A stretch of 64,000 bases of DNA, from the NCBI RefSeq assembly GCF_026072915.1, contig NZ_AP025943.1, positions 496,001 to 560,000 on the forward strand, given 5' to 3'. Positions 54,638-63,837 of the stretch are shown one piece after another; within the stretch, counting starts at the first letter, position 1, and every line of letters begins with the position of its first letter. Below the pieces are notes generated by a model. The model searched no databases and was not told the origin of the DNA. It saw only the letters and a program-made list of their open reading frames with translations. Origin of the DNA: Akkermansia biwaensis. GTDB taxonomy: Bacteria; Verrucomicrobiota; Verrucomicrobiia; Verrucomicrobiales; Akkermansiaceae. A program made the position numbers and the translations under genes.

Positions 54638-55738
54638 ATGCCGGAACTACTAAAAAACAGATACAATGACGAATCTCTCCGCGCGCTGGCTCTGAGTATT
54701 AACACCGTATATCCTCCGTTTCAGGTTGACGATTTTGTCAACGGCATCATGGACGAAACCTGGGACGGATTGGAGCTGAAAGCCCGCATGCGGCAAATTA
54801 CCATCAATCTGGGAAGATATTTGCCGGACGATTATGAACAGGCGCTTGGCGTCATCGACAAGATTGTTGCGGGTTATCCCGAAGGATTTAATGACTTTAC
54901 GTTAATGTGCTTCCCGGATTTTGTGGAAGTCTATGGGCAGGAGGAGCGCCATTGGAATTTGTCCATGGCCGCGTTGGAAAGGTATACCTCGTCCTCGTCT
55001 TCCGAATTTGCCGTAAGGCCCTTTATCATCAACCATGAAGAACGCATGATGCGGCAGATGGCCGCCTGGGCCCGGCATGGCAACGAGCATGTCCGGCGGC
55101 TTGCCAGCGAGGGCTGCCGCCCTCAACTGCCGTGGGGACAGGTGTTGGGCAGCTTCAAAAAAGACCCGTCGCCGGTTCTCGGTATTTTAGAACAGCTTAA
55201 AGCCGACCCGTCCCCGTATGTCCGTAAAAGCGTGGCCAACAGCCTGAACGATATTTCCAAAACACATCCGGACCTCGTTGCAAAAATTGCAAGGGATTGG
55301 TACGGAAAAAACAGCCATACGGACTGGATTGTAAAACACGGGTGCAGGACACTTCTTAAAAAGGGCAACAGGGATGTGCTGGACATCCTTGGATTCGCGG
55401 ATGCCGGTTGTGTGGATGTGGACGGCTTTGCGCTGGGCGCCGCGTCCGCTTCCATTGGGAAGGAAATGGCCTTTTCCTTCAACATTGAGGCAAAAAAAGC
55501 GGCCAGGGTACGGCTGGAATATGGCATTGATTACGTCAAGGCGAACGGCAAAAGAAACCGTAAGATATTCCAGATATCCGAGCTCTCTTTAAAGGAAAAC
55601 GGGAAAAGGTCTTACACAAAAACCCATTCCTTTGCGAATGCAAGCACACAGAAGCATTACCCCGGCACCCATTCGCTTACGCTTATTGTAAACGGCACTG
55701 AACGTGGAACACTGGATTTTGAGGTATTTGACACATAG
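54638..55738 (+). CDS. alkC: AlkC-type DNA alkylation repair glycosylase
   Basis: 366 residues, ATG preceded by AGAGGA at a good distance. HEAT-like helical repeats fill residues about 1-255 (VRRLASEGCRPQLPWGQVLG, VRKSVANSLNDISKTHPDLV). The C-terminal 100 residues form the Ig-like domain that separates AlkC from AlkD: RKIFQISELSLKENGK, then KHYPGTHSLTLIVNG. AlkC excises 3-methyladenine and 3-methylcytosine without flipping the base. Base composition is more AT-rich than the preceding genes, with AT-rich third positions, so recent acquisition is likely. Confidence 0.85.
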   Translation: MPELLKNRYNDESLRALALSINTVYPPFQVDDFVNGIMDETWDGLELKARMRQITINLGRYLPDDYEQALGVIDKIVAGYPEGFNDFTLMCFPDFVEVYGQEERHWNLSMAALERYTSSSSSEFAVRPFIINHEERMMRQMAAWARHGNEHVRRLASEGCRPQLPWGQVLGSFKKDPSPVLGILEQLKADPSPYVRKSVANSLNDISKTHPDLVAKIARDWYGKNSHTDWIVKHGCRTLLKKGNRDVLDILGFADAGCVDVDGFALGAASASIGKEMAFSFNIEAKKAARVRLEYGIDYVKANGKRNRKIFQISELSLKENGKRSYTKTHSFANASTQKHYPGTHSLTLIVNGTERGTLDFEVFDT

Positions 55739-55961
55739 CCCGCTTTATAGCAGGACATCCAAGCCATCTTCCCTGGTGTCCCGGTCTTTACGATATTCCC
55801 GTGCGAACCGAGTCGATTGATGTCCCCACTGCCCGCATCATGCACCTTTCATCCGCATCCCCTTTTTAAATGAGAAAACGCCTATTCCATGCGGCTTTGC
55901 GGAAGGCTGCCTGGAAATCATCTGCCTCTTCATCACCGCCAATTCACCTGTTCAGACAATG

Positions 55962-55993
55962 AAAAAGCCGCTCCCTTTACTTGCAGGAGCGGC
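55962..55993 (-). terminator. rho-independent terminator of the PEP-CTERM gene
   Basis: Perfect 8-bp stem GCCGCTCC/GGAGCGGC with an 11-base loop, followed on the minus strand by TTTTTC. It lies 30 bases beyond the stop at 56023. Confidence 0.75.
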
Positions 55994-56022
55994 TTGAAGA
56001 AACAAGTACCCTGCGGGAAATA

Positions 56023-56748
56023 TCATCTTTTGCGGCGTCTCAGCAGCAACACGGCGAGTCCAGCCAATCCCAGGGAAGCCGTTGCCGGTTCGGGAACAGT
56101 ATTCAACTCAATGGCCCCCAGCCCGACAAAATATCCATTGGTCTCCGCCCCCCGGGACAGGGAAAGTTCCATGGAATAAGTCTCTCCCGCCGTCAAGGTA
56201 ACGGCCTTGTCCAGAGAAGACTCTTCCCTTACTCCGGAAGAACCGCCCCGTTGCCCCAGCGTCTCCACGCTGGCCTTCTGTGCACCGGAAGGAGTGACAT
56301 CCCCCGTTCCCGCATAAGTCAGGGAGGAATCAGCACAACTGGCCAGAACCGTATCTCCCAATTTCAAATTAAACATATACGCACCTTTGCGGTTGCTGTT
56401 CTGAATCTGATTGGAACCGTTAAACGTAAAAAGATTCAGAGCTATTGAATCAATGGTTACATCTTCCGTTACGGTGAAGGACAAAGTCAGGGTCCATGTA
56501 CCTCCAGTCCCCACATTCACGTTGGGACTCAAAAAGGAATTAACATAATTGGTACCCGTTTTCTGTCCCAGCGCACCGCCGGAAGCATTGGTAACCGTTT
56601 GGCCTGTGATAGAAACTCCGTCACTGACGGAAGGGTTGTACAGGGCGGCCGTCGTTCCGGGATTGGCTTGGTAATCAAAGATAATCGCTGCCTGGGCCGT
56701 GCCTGCAAGCGCGATGAGCGAGGTGGCAAAAAATAAGGAAGGCTTCAT
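56023..56748 (-). CDS. PEP-CTERM sorting domain protein
   Basis: 241 residues from ATG at 56748. Signal peptide (PSLFFATSLIALAGTAQA), a beta-rich Ser/Thr/Asn-rich middle (GTWTLTLSFTVTEDVTID, GETYSMELSLSRG), and a C-terminal tripartite signal VPEPATASLGLAGLAVLLLR followed by RRKR. PEP-CTERM proteins are processed by exosortase and often associate with extracellular polysaccharide. No exosortase gene is in the window. Sits in the AT-rich segment and ends with its own terminator. Confidence 0.88.
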   Translation of the reverse strand: MKPSLFFATSLIALAGTAQAAIIFDYQANPGTTAALYNPSVSDGVSITGQTVTNASGGALGQKTGTNYVNSFLSPNVNVGTGGTWTLTLSFTVTEDVTIDSIALNLFTFNGSNQIQNSNRKGAYMFNLKLGDTVLASCADSSLTYAGTGDVTPSGAQKASVETLGQRGGSSGVREESSLDKAVTLTAGETYSMELSLSRGAETNGYFVGLGAIELNTVPEPATASLGLAGLAVLLLRRRKR

Positions 56749-56754
56749 CTTCAA

Positions 56755-57700
56755 GTATAGTTAACTGTGTTAAATAGTGTTTTTTTGCACCAATTCCCCA
56801 TGGATGGTAACACGCTACGAATAACGGATTAGGAATTCGGAATGTGTTTTTTTCATTCAGAAATATATAAAAAATTATATATTAATCGATTATAAAAATG
56901 TTCAAGAAAAAGTAAAAGCTATTTTTCTTCAAGAGCGATCAGGCCGGATAGCGTTAAAATACTCTATTTCCAACTTTTTCCATTGACTCCGAATTCCTAA
57001 TCCGTGGATAGGTTCCAAACCAGACATAATTATAATGACGAAAAACAATGCCATTAAGTGTTTTGGGATGTTTGCATTCTCCCAGTGTCGATCAAATTCA
57101 TCAATTTTCTCCAGTCTTAACCACTGTGCAGCCCGCTCCCGCCAATTGCCTGAAAAGTTCGACCCTTTTCCTGCGGCCACTCTGGTACGACAACCATTCT
57201 TCGCGCAAATCGCCACGTTCAGCCATTCTCTTGCTTGAACGGCTTCTCAAGGAAACATTATTTTCCAAAAAGCTAAAACAAAGGGGCATTCGGCAGGGTG
57301 GCACAGCATGCCGCGCCCTGTCGCCGGAATGGAGAACAAGGCAGCGGCTTCCTTCATGTATTGGAGAGCAAACCATGAATATCGTCCCACTGAATGTGAA
57401 AAAGCGTCTCCCGCTACCTATGTCACTGTGTAAACGACCTCGCCTGCTCCATTCCCCCTTCTGAATAACGGAGAGAGCCCCACCTCCACATCGTGGAGAA
57501 ATCCTCTAGATACGAACCTTGCCGGGGGATTGGAAGCGGCTCAACAAACAAATTTTACAGGTTTTCGCGGAGGTGAAAAAGTGCAAAATCGTTTCGTGTA
57601 CACCACGAAATACTGCTTGCCATTATTAAGAACGGCTAAAAAAGAAGAACGCATCATACCAATAAGACATACTTAAATCATCCTGATAAACTGGAATTTG
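56755..57700. other. AT-rich gene-poor stretch
   Basis: About 950 bases. Contains the 18-bp inverted repeats at 56824 and 57005 and a small dyad TTTCGTG/CACGAAA at 57592-57610. A 95-codon minus-strand frame (56929-57216) and an overlapping frame (57101-57376) have no recognisable product and may be remains of a gene. No functional gene can be supported. Confidence 0.45.
56824..57005. repeat. 182-bp unit with perfect 18-bp terminal inverted repeats
   Basis: ACGGATTAGGAATTCGGA at 56824-56841 and its exact reverse complement at 56988-57005 enclose 146 AT-rich bases. This resembles a MITE or other small non-autonomous element; no clear target duplication was seen (flanks GAATA and GGATA). It lies upstream of the PEP-CTERM gene. 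Confidence 0.55.
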
Positions 57701-58267
57701 TCAGCCTTGCTTCAATTCTGGATAGGGGATAATCAGGGACTGTTTCGTTTCATGACCCCCAATAACCTTTTCCATCCAAATCATGTTATACCAACGACCA
57801 AATTTATACCCGCATTGATGAAACTCTCCAACTTTTACAAAACCCAGATGCGCGTGGAAATCGGCACTGTTAGCTGTCAAGTATTCATCATCACATTCTG
57901 GAGAACCGATACAAGCGTATAGGTTGAGAATACCCATATCACGCAGAGCCTTTTCCAACGCCTCATAAATAGCCCCCCCCATTCCGCATTTCCGTGCGTT
58001 ATGGTCAAGATAAATTGTCATTTCGCAGGACCAGTCATAGGCAGCTCTGCCGATAAAAACACCTGCATATGCGTATCCTTCAATACGGCCATCTTTCAAA
58101 ATGACCAGATACGGATAACGTTGCATGGTCTTTTTCATCCGTCTCTTAAATTCGTCAAGGGACGGCGTATCGTATTCAAAGGTTATTGCCGTGTTCCTTA
58201 CATAGTAGTCGTATATTTCCAAGATACGCTCCGCATCTTCCATTGTCGCATCACGAACAACAACCAT
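57701..58267 (-). CDS. GNAT acetyltransferase, phosphinothricin acetyltransferase-like
   Basis: 188 residues, ATG preceded by AAGGA. Typical COG1247 pattern: VRDATMEDAERILEIYDYYV, the TAITFEYDTPS strand, the acetyl-CoA loop RKCGMGGAIYEAL (R-x-x-G-x-G/A) and the C-terminal FHAHLGFVKVGEFHQCGYKFGRWYNMIWMEK. Acetylates an amino group of a small molecule such as an amino-acid analogue. The coenzyme-A loop is coded across a run of eight G (57973-57980). Low GC compared with flanking genes suggests acquisition. Confidence 0.85.
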   Translation of the reverse strand: MVVVRDATMEDAERILEIYDYYVRNTAITFEYDTPSLDEFKRRMKKTMQRYPYLVILKDGRIEGYAYAGVFIGRAAYDWSCEMTIYLDHNARKCGMGGAIYEALEKALRDMGILNLYACIGSPECDDEYLTANSADFHAHLGFVKVGEFHQCGYKFGRWYNMIWMEKVIGGHETKQSLIIPYPELKQG

Positions 58268-58762
58268 AAATATTCTTCCTTCACAATTTTCGATTTGTCG
58301 TTCTGTGCCTTATCCGTCTAAGGAGAAAACACATAACCCACTTTCCTTATTTTAATATCAGCGCATGGAAATGTCAAACAGCCCATTTCGTTTCATTACT
58401 TTCCGCTGCTGCTTATAACCCTGTTTGTTCGCTTGGGCGTCCTTTTACTCTTTGCAGGATTGCATTGCATATAGCAGCAATACTGATTTCCGGGCTTTTC
58501 CGACTGGAAAAAGGACTTTATCGCCGCCTGATATTTACTATTTTTTATTCTAATTCAAATATCTGTGTTGACTGCGGATTTTTCCCACCTGCACATCCTT
58601 TCTGATGGGCAATCATTATTGCCATCACGACGAAGGGCATGAGTCACTCCCTTCCCACTTCATTCAGCGTTTCATCTATAGCTATGTGCGGAAAGGATGA
58701 ACGTACGTACGGGCCGGACGGGGTTTGTTCTCCGCATCAGGAAAATTTGACCGGCAAATCCG
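58268..58762. other. AT-rich intergenic stretch, no gene seen
   Basis: 495 bases of low GC upstream of the GNAT gene and downstream of the IF-1-like gene. No open frame of interest, no RNA gene recognised. Confidence 0.45.
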
Positions 58763-58987
58763 TCAATCCGCGAGTCCGTCCACGCGGGCCCGGTCAAAAT
58801 CCGCCGGACAAATAGTTACGTTCACCCGGTCGCCCGGTCGGAGAACATCCCTTAACGAGGCATTCTTCTTCTCCACGAAAGCCACAGTCGTCTTGCCATT
58901 AGGCAGAGTGGCGCGGAATGCTGTATCGGCAATGCGTTCCATAATAACAGCCACCGTCTGCACCGTATGGAAAGGATAAGGTTTCAT
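58763..58987 (-). CDS. IF-1-like OB-fold small protein
   Basis: 74 residues from ATG at 58987, preceded by ACGGAGCTTGCTG, a good ribosome binding site. The pattern AFRATLPNGKTTVAFVEKKNASLRDVLRPGD followed by RVNVTICPADFDRARVDGL follows translation initiation factor IF-1 strand by strand (the GD-x-V and D-x-x-R-x-R/I blocks). The N-terminus is divergent. It could be a second InfA-like factor, or an OB-fold RNA-binding protein of similar design. Begins 13 bases after the AsmA-like gene stop, so probably cotranscribed with it. Whether a canonical infA exists elsewhere cannot be told. Confidence 0.65.
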   Translation of the reverse strand: MKPYPFHTVQTVAVIMERIADTAFRATLPNGKTTVAFVEKKNASLRDVLRPGDRVNVTICPADFDRARVDGLAD

Positions 58988-59000
58988 CAGCAAGCTCCGT

Positions 59001-60554
59001 CTAGAGATTCATCAAGCCGTCCATCAAACCGCTTCCGGTCTTGAGTCCTTCTTCCACGGCATCCCGCAGATTGGGCATCACCGGAACAGGAACCTTGTCC
59101 GCGGCAGGAATCCTGAATCCGTCCTCCCTCTTCCCATCCTTGTCCCTGCCGTTCCCCGCCGCCTTGTTAAACAGGCGCGAGGCTACGTCCGCCGCCTCCG
59201 CCACTTTCTCCATGCCGATTTCCTTCAAACGTTCTCCGGCCGCCTTGAGCAGACGCGCGGACAGATCCTCCGAAGGATTGTCCCATGTGCCGCCAATATT
59301 CACATTCGCCCAGACGAGTCCGCCCCCCCCGCCCTGGCGGGAAGCGGAAAACACGTCGGAAAATCCCGGAAGGGAATTCCACATGCCATCGGCCCGCAAG
59401 CCAACCTGAAAACGCCCCTTCAAAGAGCCGTCATCCCCTATTTCCAGCCAGCCTTCCACCCGCATCAGGTTCTCGCTCTCTATCACTACATCGGACACAT
59501 GCCAAACGCCTTTGATATAGCGGAACTGGGCGGAAGCCTTGTGCAGAGCCAATTGGCGGAATCTGGAGGAATCGCAGAACAGGGCCAGCCTGTCCAGAAC
59601 GGGCAGCCCGGACAGCATGCCGTTCTGCAGGCGGACCAGGCCGGCCACATGAGTCAGCCTGCCCTGTTCCCCGCGCAAATCCACTCCGCCGCTCACTTCT
59701 CCCTGGACGTGCTTCTTCCAGTCGTCAGCCAATATGGAAGAAGCGGGAATGCTGTTGATCACGACGTTGGCAGTCCAGGACGAGGACATTTTGTCCCAGT
59801 CGCCTTTGATGTCCAGGTACCCGCCCGCCCCGGTCGTCAGGCGGCAGGTGGGAATGTTCAGCCGTCCGCTGGAGTGGTTGAACTGCACCGTCCCGGACAT
59901 GAGGGAAAATTCCGGACAAAGCTTGAAGGGAACCATCAGTTTTCCGCCGCGCAAGTCAAACCTGTACTGGCTGGAGCCGGCGTCATGCGTGCACTCCACA
60001 CCCGTCCCGTCCAGGGTATACAGATGGCCCGGAGTTCCGTAGGAAACGGAAAAGGAATTGATGCTTCCCTTTTCCAGCCGGAACGTATCCGGCAGAATAT
60101 TTTCTTCCACCCAGCTTTTGGGTTCGTCCTCCTTCTCCTTGAAGCGGAAGGGTACGGGAGACAACTGAAGCTTCAGCTCCGCAATACTGGCGGAATTAAT
60201 GACAAAAGCGCGTTTCAGCAGGTCCCAGCGGCTGAACTCCGTTTCAATGGACCTGGCCTGGAGGCTGGTCAGGAATTCGTGCCCCTGCATGGTCACCCCG
60301 CCGCACCGTATTCCGGAGCCGTCCCACTCCAGGGGTTCGATCCGGGCGTCATCCACATTCATGTCGTCAATGGCCGACTGGCGCAGCATGGACAGGAAAG
60401 AGTCGCTTTTCAGGTAGGACCTCACGTACAGATAGGACCCCGTCACCCCCGCAACCGCCAGAACGGCCGCACCAAGAACGCCCCACAGCAGCAACTTCTT
60501 CCAAAGTCCTCCGGTCCGGGCCTTTTTTCTGCGTATCCTCCTCGTTCTGGGCAT
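59001..60554 (-). CDS. AsmA-like envelope protein
   Basis: 517 residues. A basic cytoplasmic tail (MPRTRRIRRKKARTGGLWKK) and one membrane helix (LLLWGVLGAAVLAVAGVTGS) anchor a large periplasmic beta-rich domain with repeats such as YLDIKGDWDKMSSSWTANVV and RVEGWLEIGDDGSLKGRFQV, typical of AsmA/TamB-type proteins involved in lipid transport or outer-membrane homeostasis. A glycine run RQGGGGGLVW near residue 420 is coded by a G8 tract. The C-terminus is helical and amphipathic. The IF-1-like gene follows. Confidence 0.65.
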   Translation of the reverse strand: MPRTRRIRRKKARTGGLWKKLLLWGVLGAAVLAVAGVTGSYLYVRSYLKSDSFLSMLRQSAIDDMNVDDARIEPLEWDGSGIRCGGVTMQGHEFLTSLQARSIETEFSRWDLLKRAFVINSASIAELKLQLSPVPFRFKEKEDEPKSWVEENILPDTFRLEKGSINSFSVSYGTPGHLYTLDGTGVECTHDAGSSQYRFDLRGGKLMVPFKLCPEFSLMSGTVQFNHSSGRLNIPTCRLTTGAGGYLDIKGDWDKMSSSWTANVVINSIPASSILADDWKKHVQGEVSGGVDLRGEQGRLTHVAGLVRLQNGMLSGLPVLDRLALFCDSSRFRQLALHKASAQFRYIKGVWHVSDVVIESENLMRVEGWLEIGDDGSLKGRFQVGLRADGMWNSLPGFSDVFSASRQGGGGGLVWANVNIGGTWDNPSEDLSARLLKAAGERLKEIGMEKVAEAADVASRLFNKAAGNGRDKDGKREDGFRIPAADKVPVPVMPNLRDAVEEGLKTGSGLMDGLMNL

Positions 60555-60703
60555 GGTATCAGACTATAGCAAATCCGCGCACGGTCAAGCCTGCGAATTC
60601 CCCCGGAAGAAGCCCCAAACCCTTGCGGCGTGCAGATAAAACGGAAGCTTCTCCCCGTACATGGCCGCCTGCGTCCAGAAGCCGCACGCCCGTTCCCCGC
60701 CGC

Positions 60704-62413
60704 CTACTGGGGACCATGGTAGATCTTGTGCCTGCCGGAAGCCATGGTGATGAAAACCAGGAACAGCACGTAGGCCGCCAGGAACCCCATCGGGATCACG
60801 GCGCCATGCTCCCCGCGTCCCAGGGCGGCTACGGGCGCCGCCTGCTTCACCCAGATGTTTTCCGCCAGCCAGACCAGGAAAATAACCAGCAGCAGGGTAG
60901 GCGTCACATACTTCATGATGAAACGGTAAATCCTGGGAATCCGGATGGCGGAACCGTCCTCCAGGTCCCTCAGGCCGGAATCTACCCCCAGTTTCCAGGA
61001 AAACAGAATCATCATCACCATGCCGCTCATGAAAAAGCAGAGGGTGCCGAGGAAAAAGTCATACGTATCCATCGCCAGCAGGTCCTTGCTGAACCACGCC
61101 ACGACCAGTGTTCCCGTAGAAGCGAAAAACCCCTGCACCACCACGGCCAGCTTGCGCTTCAACCCCATGAACTCCTCAATAAACGCCAGCCCCACCTGCA
61201 TCATGGAAATGGAGCTGGTCACCGCCGCCACGGAAAGCAGCAGGAAAAACAGGCTGCCGAATACCACGCTTGACCCCATCTTGGCAAAAGCCTGGGGAAG
61301 AACCATGAACCCCAGCGCAAAGGTGCCCTGCCCGGCCGCCCCGGCCACTCCCAGAAACGCCACGGCCGCCGGCACGGTCATCATGCCGGCCAGCCCTACC
61401 TCGCACACCTCGTTGGAGGCGGAGGCCGACAAGGCGCTGAGGGCGATGTCCTCCTTCTTCCGCACGTAGCTGGCATACGTCAGAATCAGCCCCGTCCCCA
61501 CGGAAAGGCTTAAAAACACCTGCCCGGCGGCGGCCACCCACAATTCGATATTCCGCAGTCCATCCCAAAGCGTCACCTTCGTGAGCCTCAGCGTTCCGTT
61601 GGACATCTCCACCTGGCGTCCGGCCTCCTCCATCGCTCCCGGCCTGGAGGCGGAAACCATGGAAACCGTTTTCCACTCCCCGCTTTCCGGCGTTTTTTCC
61701 TCCACCAAAACCTTGCTGGGATTCCACATATACCCCAGCCCCTGTTCAATGCTGCGGTCGGGATAATTCGGATCAGGGGTGCCGATGCAGAGGATGCGCA
61801 CCAGCAATATCACGGAGACCAGAAGCAGCACGGGCATGAACCAGCGGGAAAACATCTCAATCCCCTTGCTGATGCCCCGGTAGATAATGCCCAGATTGAT
61901 CAGAATAACGCCGCCCACGATCCAGAGCATTCCGTTGTCCGACAACAGGGCGCTTCCGTCTCCGGCCATGCCAGTGAAGCTGAAGAACGTCTGCGCCGTG
62001 CTCTCCGCCGTAACAAACAGCTCCGGCTGCGTCAGCATTTTCCAGAAGTAGCCAAAGCACCACGCCTCCACCACCATATAATAAAAAGCCACGGAAGACG
62101 GCCCCAGCACCGCCAGCACGCCCAGGAACTTCCACAGCCTGGACCCTTTCGTCAGGTACCAGAATACGCCGGGGGCGCAATGGGCGCCCTGCTGGCCGCC
62201 TCTGCGCCCGATGGACCATTCCGCCCACGCCACGGGCACGCCCACCAGAACCAGCATCATGCCGTAAGCCACCATGAACGCCCCGCCGCCGTACTGGGCG
62301 GCCAGGCCGGGAAAACGCAAAAAATTGCCCAGCCCCACGGCGCTTCCGGCCACGGCAAGAATCACTCCTATCTTTCCAGACCATTGGTCCTGCTGCGCCT
62401 TCAGGGATGACAT
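60704..62413 (-). CDS. sodium-dependent NSS-family transporter
   Basis: 569 residues from ATG at 62413. The neurotransmitter:sodium symporter N-terminus is clear: GVILAVAGSAVGLGNFLRFP followed by YGGGAFMVAYG, containing the unwound TM1 Gly-Asn and sodium-site residues. About 12 membrane segments follow, with a soluble insert of about 80 residues (EEKTPESGEWKTVSMVSASR) between segments. Imports an amino acid or related solute with sodium; substrate not predictable. Divergent from the peroxiredoxin gene. Confidence 0.88.
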   Translation of the reverse strand: MSSLKAQQDQWSGKIGVILAVAGSAVGLGNFLRFPGLAAQYGGGAFMVAYGMMLVLVGVPVAWAEWSIGRRGGQQGAHCAPGVFWYLTKGSRLWKFLGVLAVLGPSSVAFYYMVVEAWCFGYFWKMLTQPELFVTAESTAQTFFSFTGMAGDGSALLSDNGMLWIVGGVILINLGIIYRGISKGIEMFSRWFMPVLLLVSVILLVRILCIGTPDPNYPDRSIEQGLGYMWNPSKVLVEEKTPESGEWKTVSMVSASRPGAMEEAGRQVEMSNGTLRLTKVTLWDGLRNIELWVAAAGQVFLSLSVGTGLILTYASYVRKKEDIALSALSASASNEVCEVGLAGMMTVPAAVAFLGVAGAAGQGTFALGFMVLPQAFAKMGSSVVFGSLFFLLLSVAAVTSSISMMQVGLAFIEEFMGLKRKLAVVVQGFFASTGTLVVAWFSKDLLAMDTYDFFLGTLCFFMSGMVMMILFSWKLGVDSGLRDLEDGSAIRIPRIYRFIMKYVTPTLLLVIFLVWLAENIWVKQAAPVAALGRGEHGAVIPMGFLAAYVLFLVFITMASGRHKIYHGPQ

Positions 62414-62548
62414 GCAGGCAATACTGACAAAACAAGTCTCGTTTTCAAGAGAAAACAGGCCCTTTTGCCACTTGCGGAACGTCATTGCCACTTGACTTCC
62501 TCTCGTTTTTTGGAATCATTCTTTTAGAACCAAACCAAAAAACATATC

Positions 62549-63172
62549 ATGCTCCTCATCGGAAAACCAGCACCTCATTTCAGTGCAAACGCAGTCGTCA
62601 ACGGTACCATCGTCCCGGACTTCAGCCTTGACCAGTTCAAGGGTAAAAAATATGTGATCCTTTTCTTCTATCCGAAGGACTTCACATTCGTGTGCCCCAC
62701 GGAACTGATCGGGTTCCAGGAGGCGCTCGGCGAATTCGACAAGCGTGACGTAGCCGTCGTCGGCTGCTCCACGGACAGCGAATTCTCCCACTGGGCGTGG
62801 GTGAACACCCCCCGCGAACAGGGCGGCATCCAGGGCGTCAGCTACCCCATCGTGGCCGACATCAACAAGACCATTTCCTCCGACTACGGCGTTTTGGCCG
62901 GCAACGAGGAAATCGACGAAGACGGCAACATCGAAGTCTCCGGGGAAATGATCGCCTACCGCGGCCTTTTCCTGATTGACAAGGACGGCATCGTCCGCCA
63001 CCAGCTCATCAATGACTTCCCGCTGGGCCGCTCCATTGAAGAAGCCATCCGCGTCGTGGACGCCCTCCAGCACTTCGAGCTGTACGGAGAAGTCTGCCCG
63101 CTCGGCTGGCACAAGGGTGAAGCCGCCATGACTCCGTCTCACGAAGGCGTGGCCAGCTACCTCAGCAAGTAA
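62549..63172 (+). CDS. typical 2-Cys peroxiredoxin (AhpC/Prx1 type)
   Basis: 207 residues. The thioredoxin-fold peroxidase centre is FYPKDFTFVCPTE with peroxidatic Cys49; the resolving Cys lies in GEVCPLGW near the C-terminus. Reduces hydrogen peroxide and organic peroxides. An insertion of about ten residues (EEIDEDGNIEV) follows SSDYGVL. No AhpF gene is adjacent, so electrons probably come from thioredoxin. A strong terminator follows. Important for oxygen tolerance in an anaerobe. Confidence 0.93.
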   Translation: MLLIGKPAPHFSANAVVNGTIVPDFSLDQFKGKKYVILFFYPKDFTFVCPTELIGFQEALGEFDKRDVAVVGCSTDSEFSHWAWVNTPREQGGIQGVSYPIVADINKTISSDYGVLAGNEEIDEDGNIEVSGEMIAYRGLFLIDKDGIVRHQLINDFPLGRSIEEAIRVVDALQHFELYGEVCPLGWHKGEAAMTPSHEGVASYLSK

Positions 63173-63192
63173 ACCGCGTTTTAAGCAATTTC

Positions 63193-63226
63193 AAGGCCGT
63201 TCCGCATGTTGCGGAGCGGCCTTTTT
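63193..63226 (+). terminator. rho-independent terminator of the peroxiredoxin gene
   Basis: GGCCGTTCCGC/GCGGAGCGGCC stem (11 positions, one T-G pair), loop ATGTT, followed by TTTTT. Confidence 0.8.
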
Positions 63227-63270
63227 GATTTTCCACGCACGCGGGAAGAATCGCGACAACGCCGTCGCCC

Positions 63271-63837
63271 CTATTCCAGAGTTACGTTTACCTTGTTGTT
63301 GGCAATCAAATACTTGATGGCCTCCGCCGCCTGCATCCTGCTCATGGTCCCCTGTTTCACCCGCCGGGACAGTACCTCCACCAGCTTTCCGGCGAGAATA
63401 TCGTCCACCTTTTTAGCTTCCACGGCCAGTTTCAGTTTCTGCATGGCTCCCAGCAGAGCCTTTTGCTCCACTTCCCGTGAAGAAATCTTGGCGCGCGCAT
63501 CCTGCTCCGCCTGGTTGACAAAGGTTCTGGCCTTGGCCCCCTGCCTTTTCTCCCAGGCCTTGCGCGCGGCCCTGGCCTTCGCTTCGGGGTCTTCAATATC
63601 CACCTCGTACTTTTTCCCGTCCTCACCCGTCACGGAAACGGAAGCCGTGCTTCCGGAGGGGGAATGACGCTCCTTGAAGCGTTCAAACCGGGCCTTGGCG
63701 CTTCTGGAGCCGTCCCCGGAATGGGTATAATAACCGGCGGCACGTCCGGTTTCCAAAGAGCGTGAAGGTCCGGCGCCAGCCGAAACGGCAAGAACAGTAA
63801 ATCCAGCACATCCAATAACAAGGTAGTTTTTATTCAT
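63271..63837 (-). CDS. secreted helical hypothetical protein
   Basis: 188 residues from ATG at 63837. Signal peptide (MNKNYLVIGCAGFTVLAVSA). The mature protein is charged: a Gly/Ser-rich linker, a KKYEVDIED strand, then long helices (AKARAARKAWEKRQGAKA and AEQDARAKISSREVEQKAL). The last 45 residues (AGKLVEVLSRRVKQGTMSRM then AAEAIKYLIANNKV) resemble a short SHOCT-like helical pair. Probably periplasmic. No known function. Confidence 0.65.
   Translation of the reverse strand: MNKNYLVIGCAGFTVLAVSAGAGPSRSLETGRAAGYYTHSGDGSRSAKARFERFKERHSPSGSTASVSVTGEDGKKYEVDIEDPEAKARAARKAWEKRQGAKARTFVNQAEQDARAKISSREVEQKALLGAMQKLKLAVEAKKVDDILAGKLVEVLSRRVKQGTMSRMQAAEAIKYLIANNKVNVTLE

Noticed and set aside
57592-57610. 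Dyad TTTCGTG/CACGAAA as operator
   Set aside because: No gene starts nearby, so no regulatory role can be supported.
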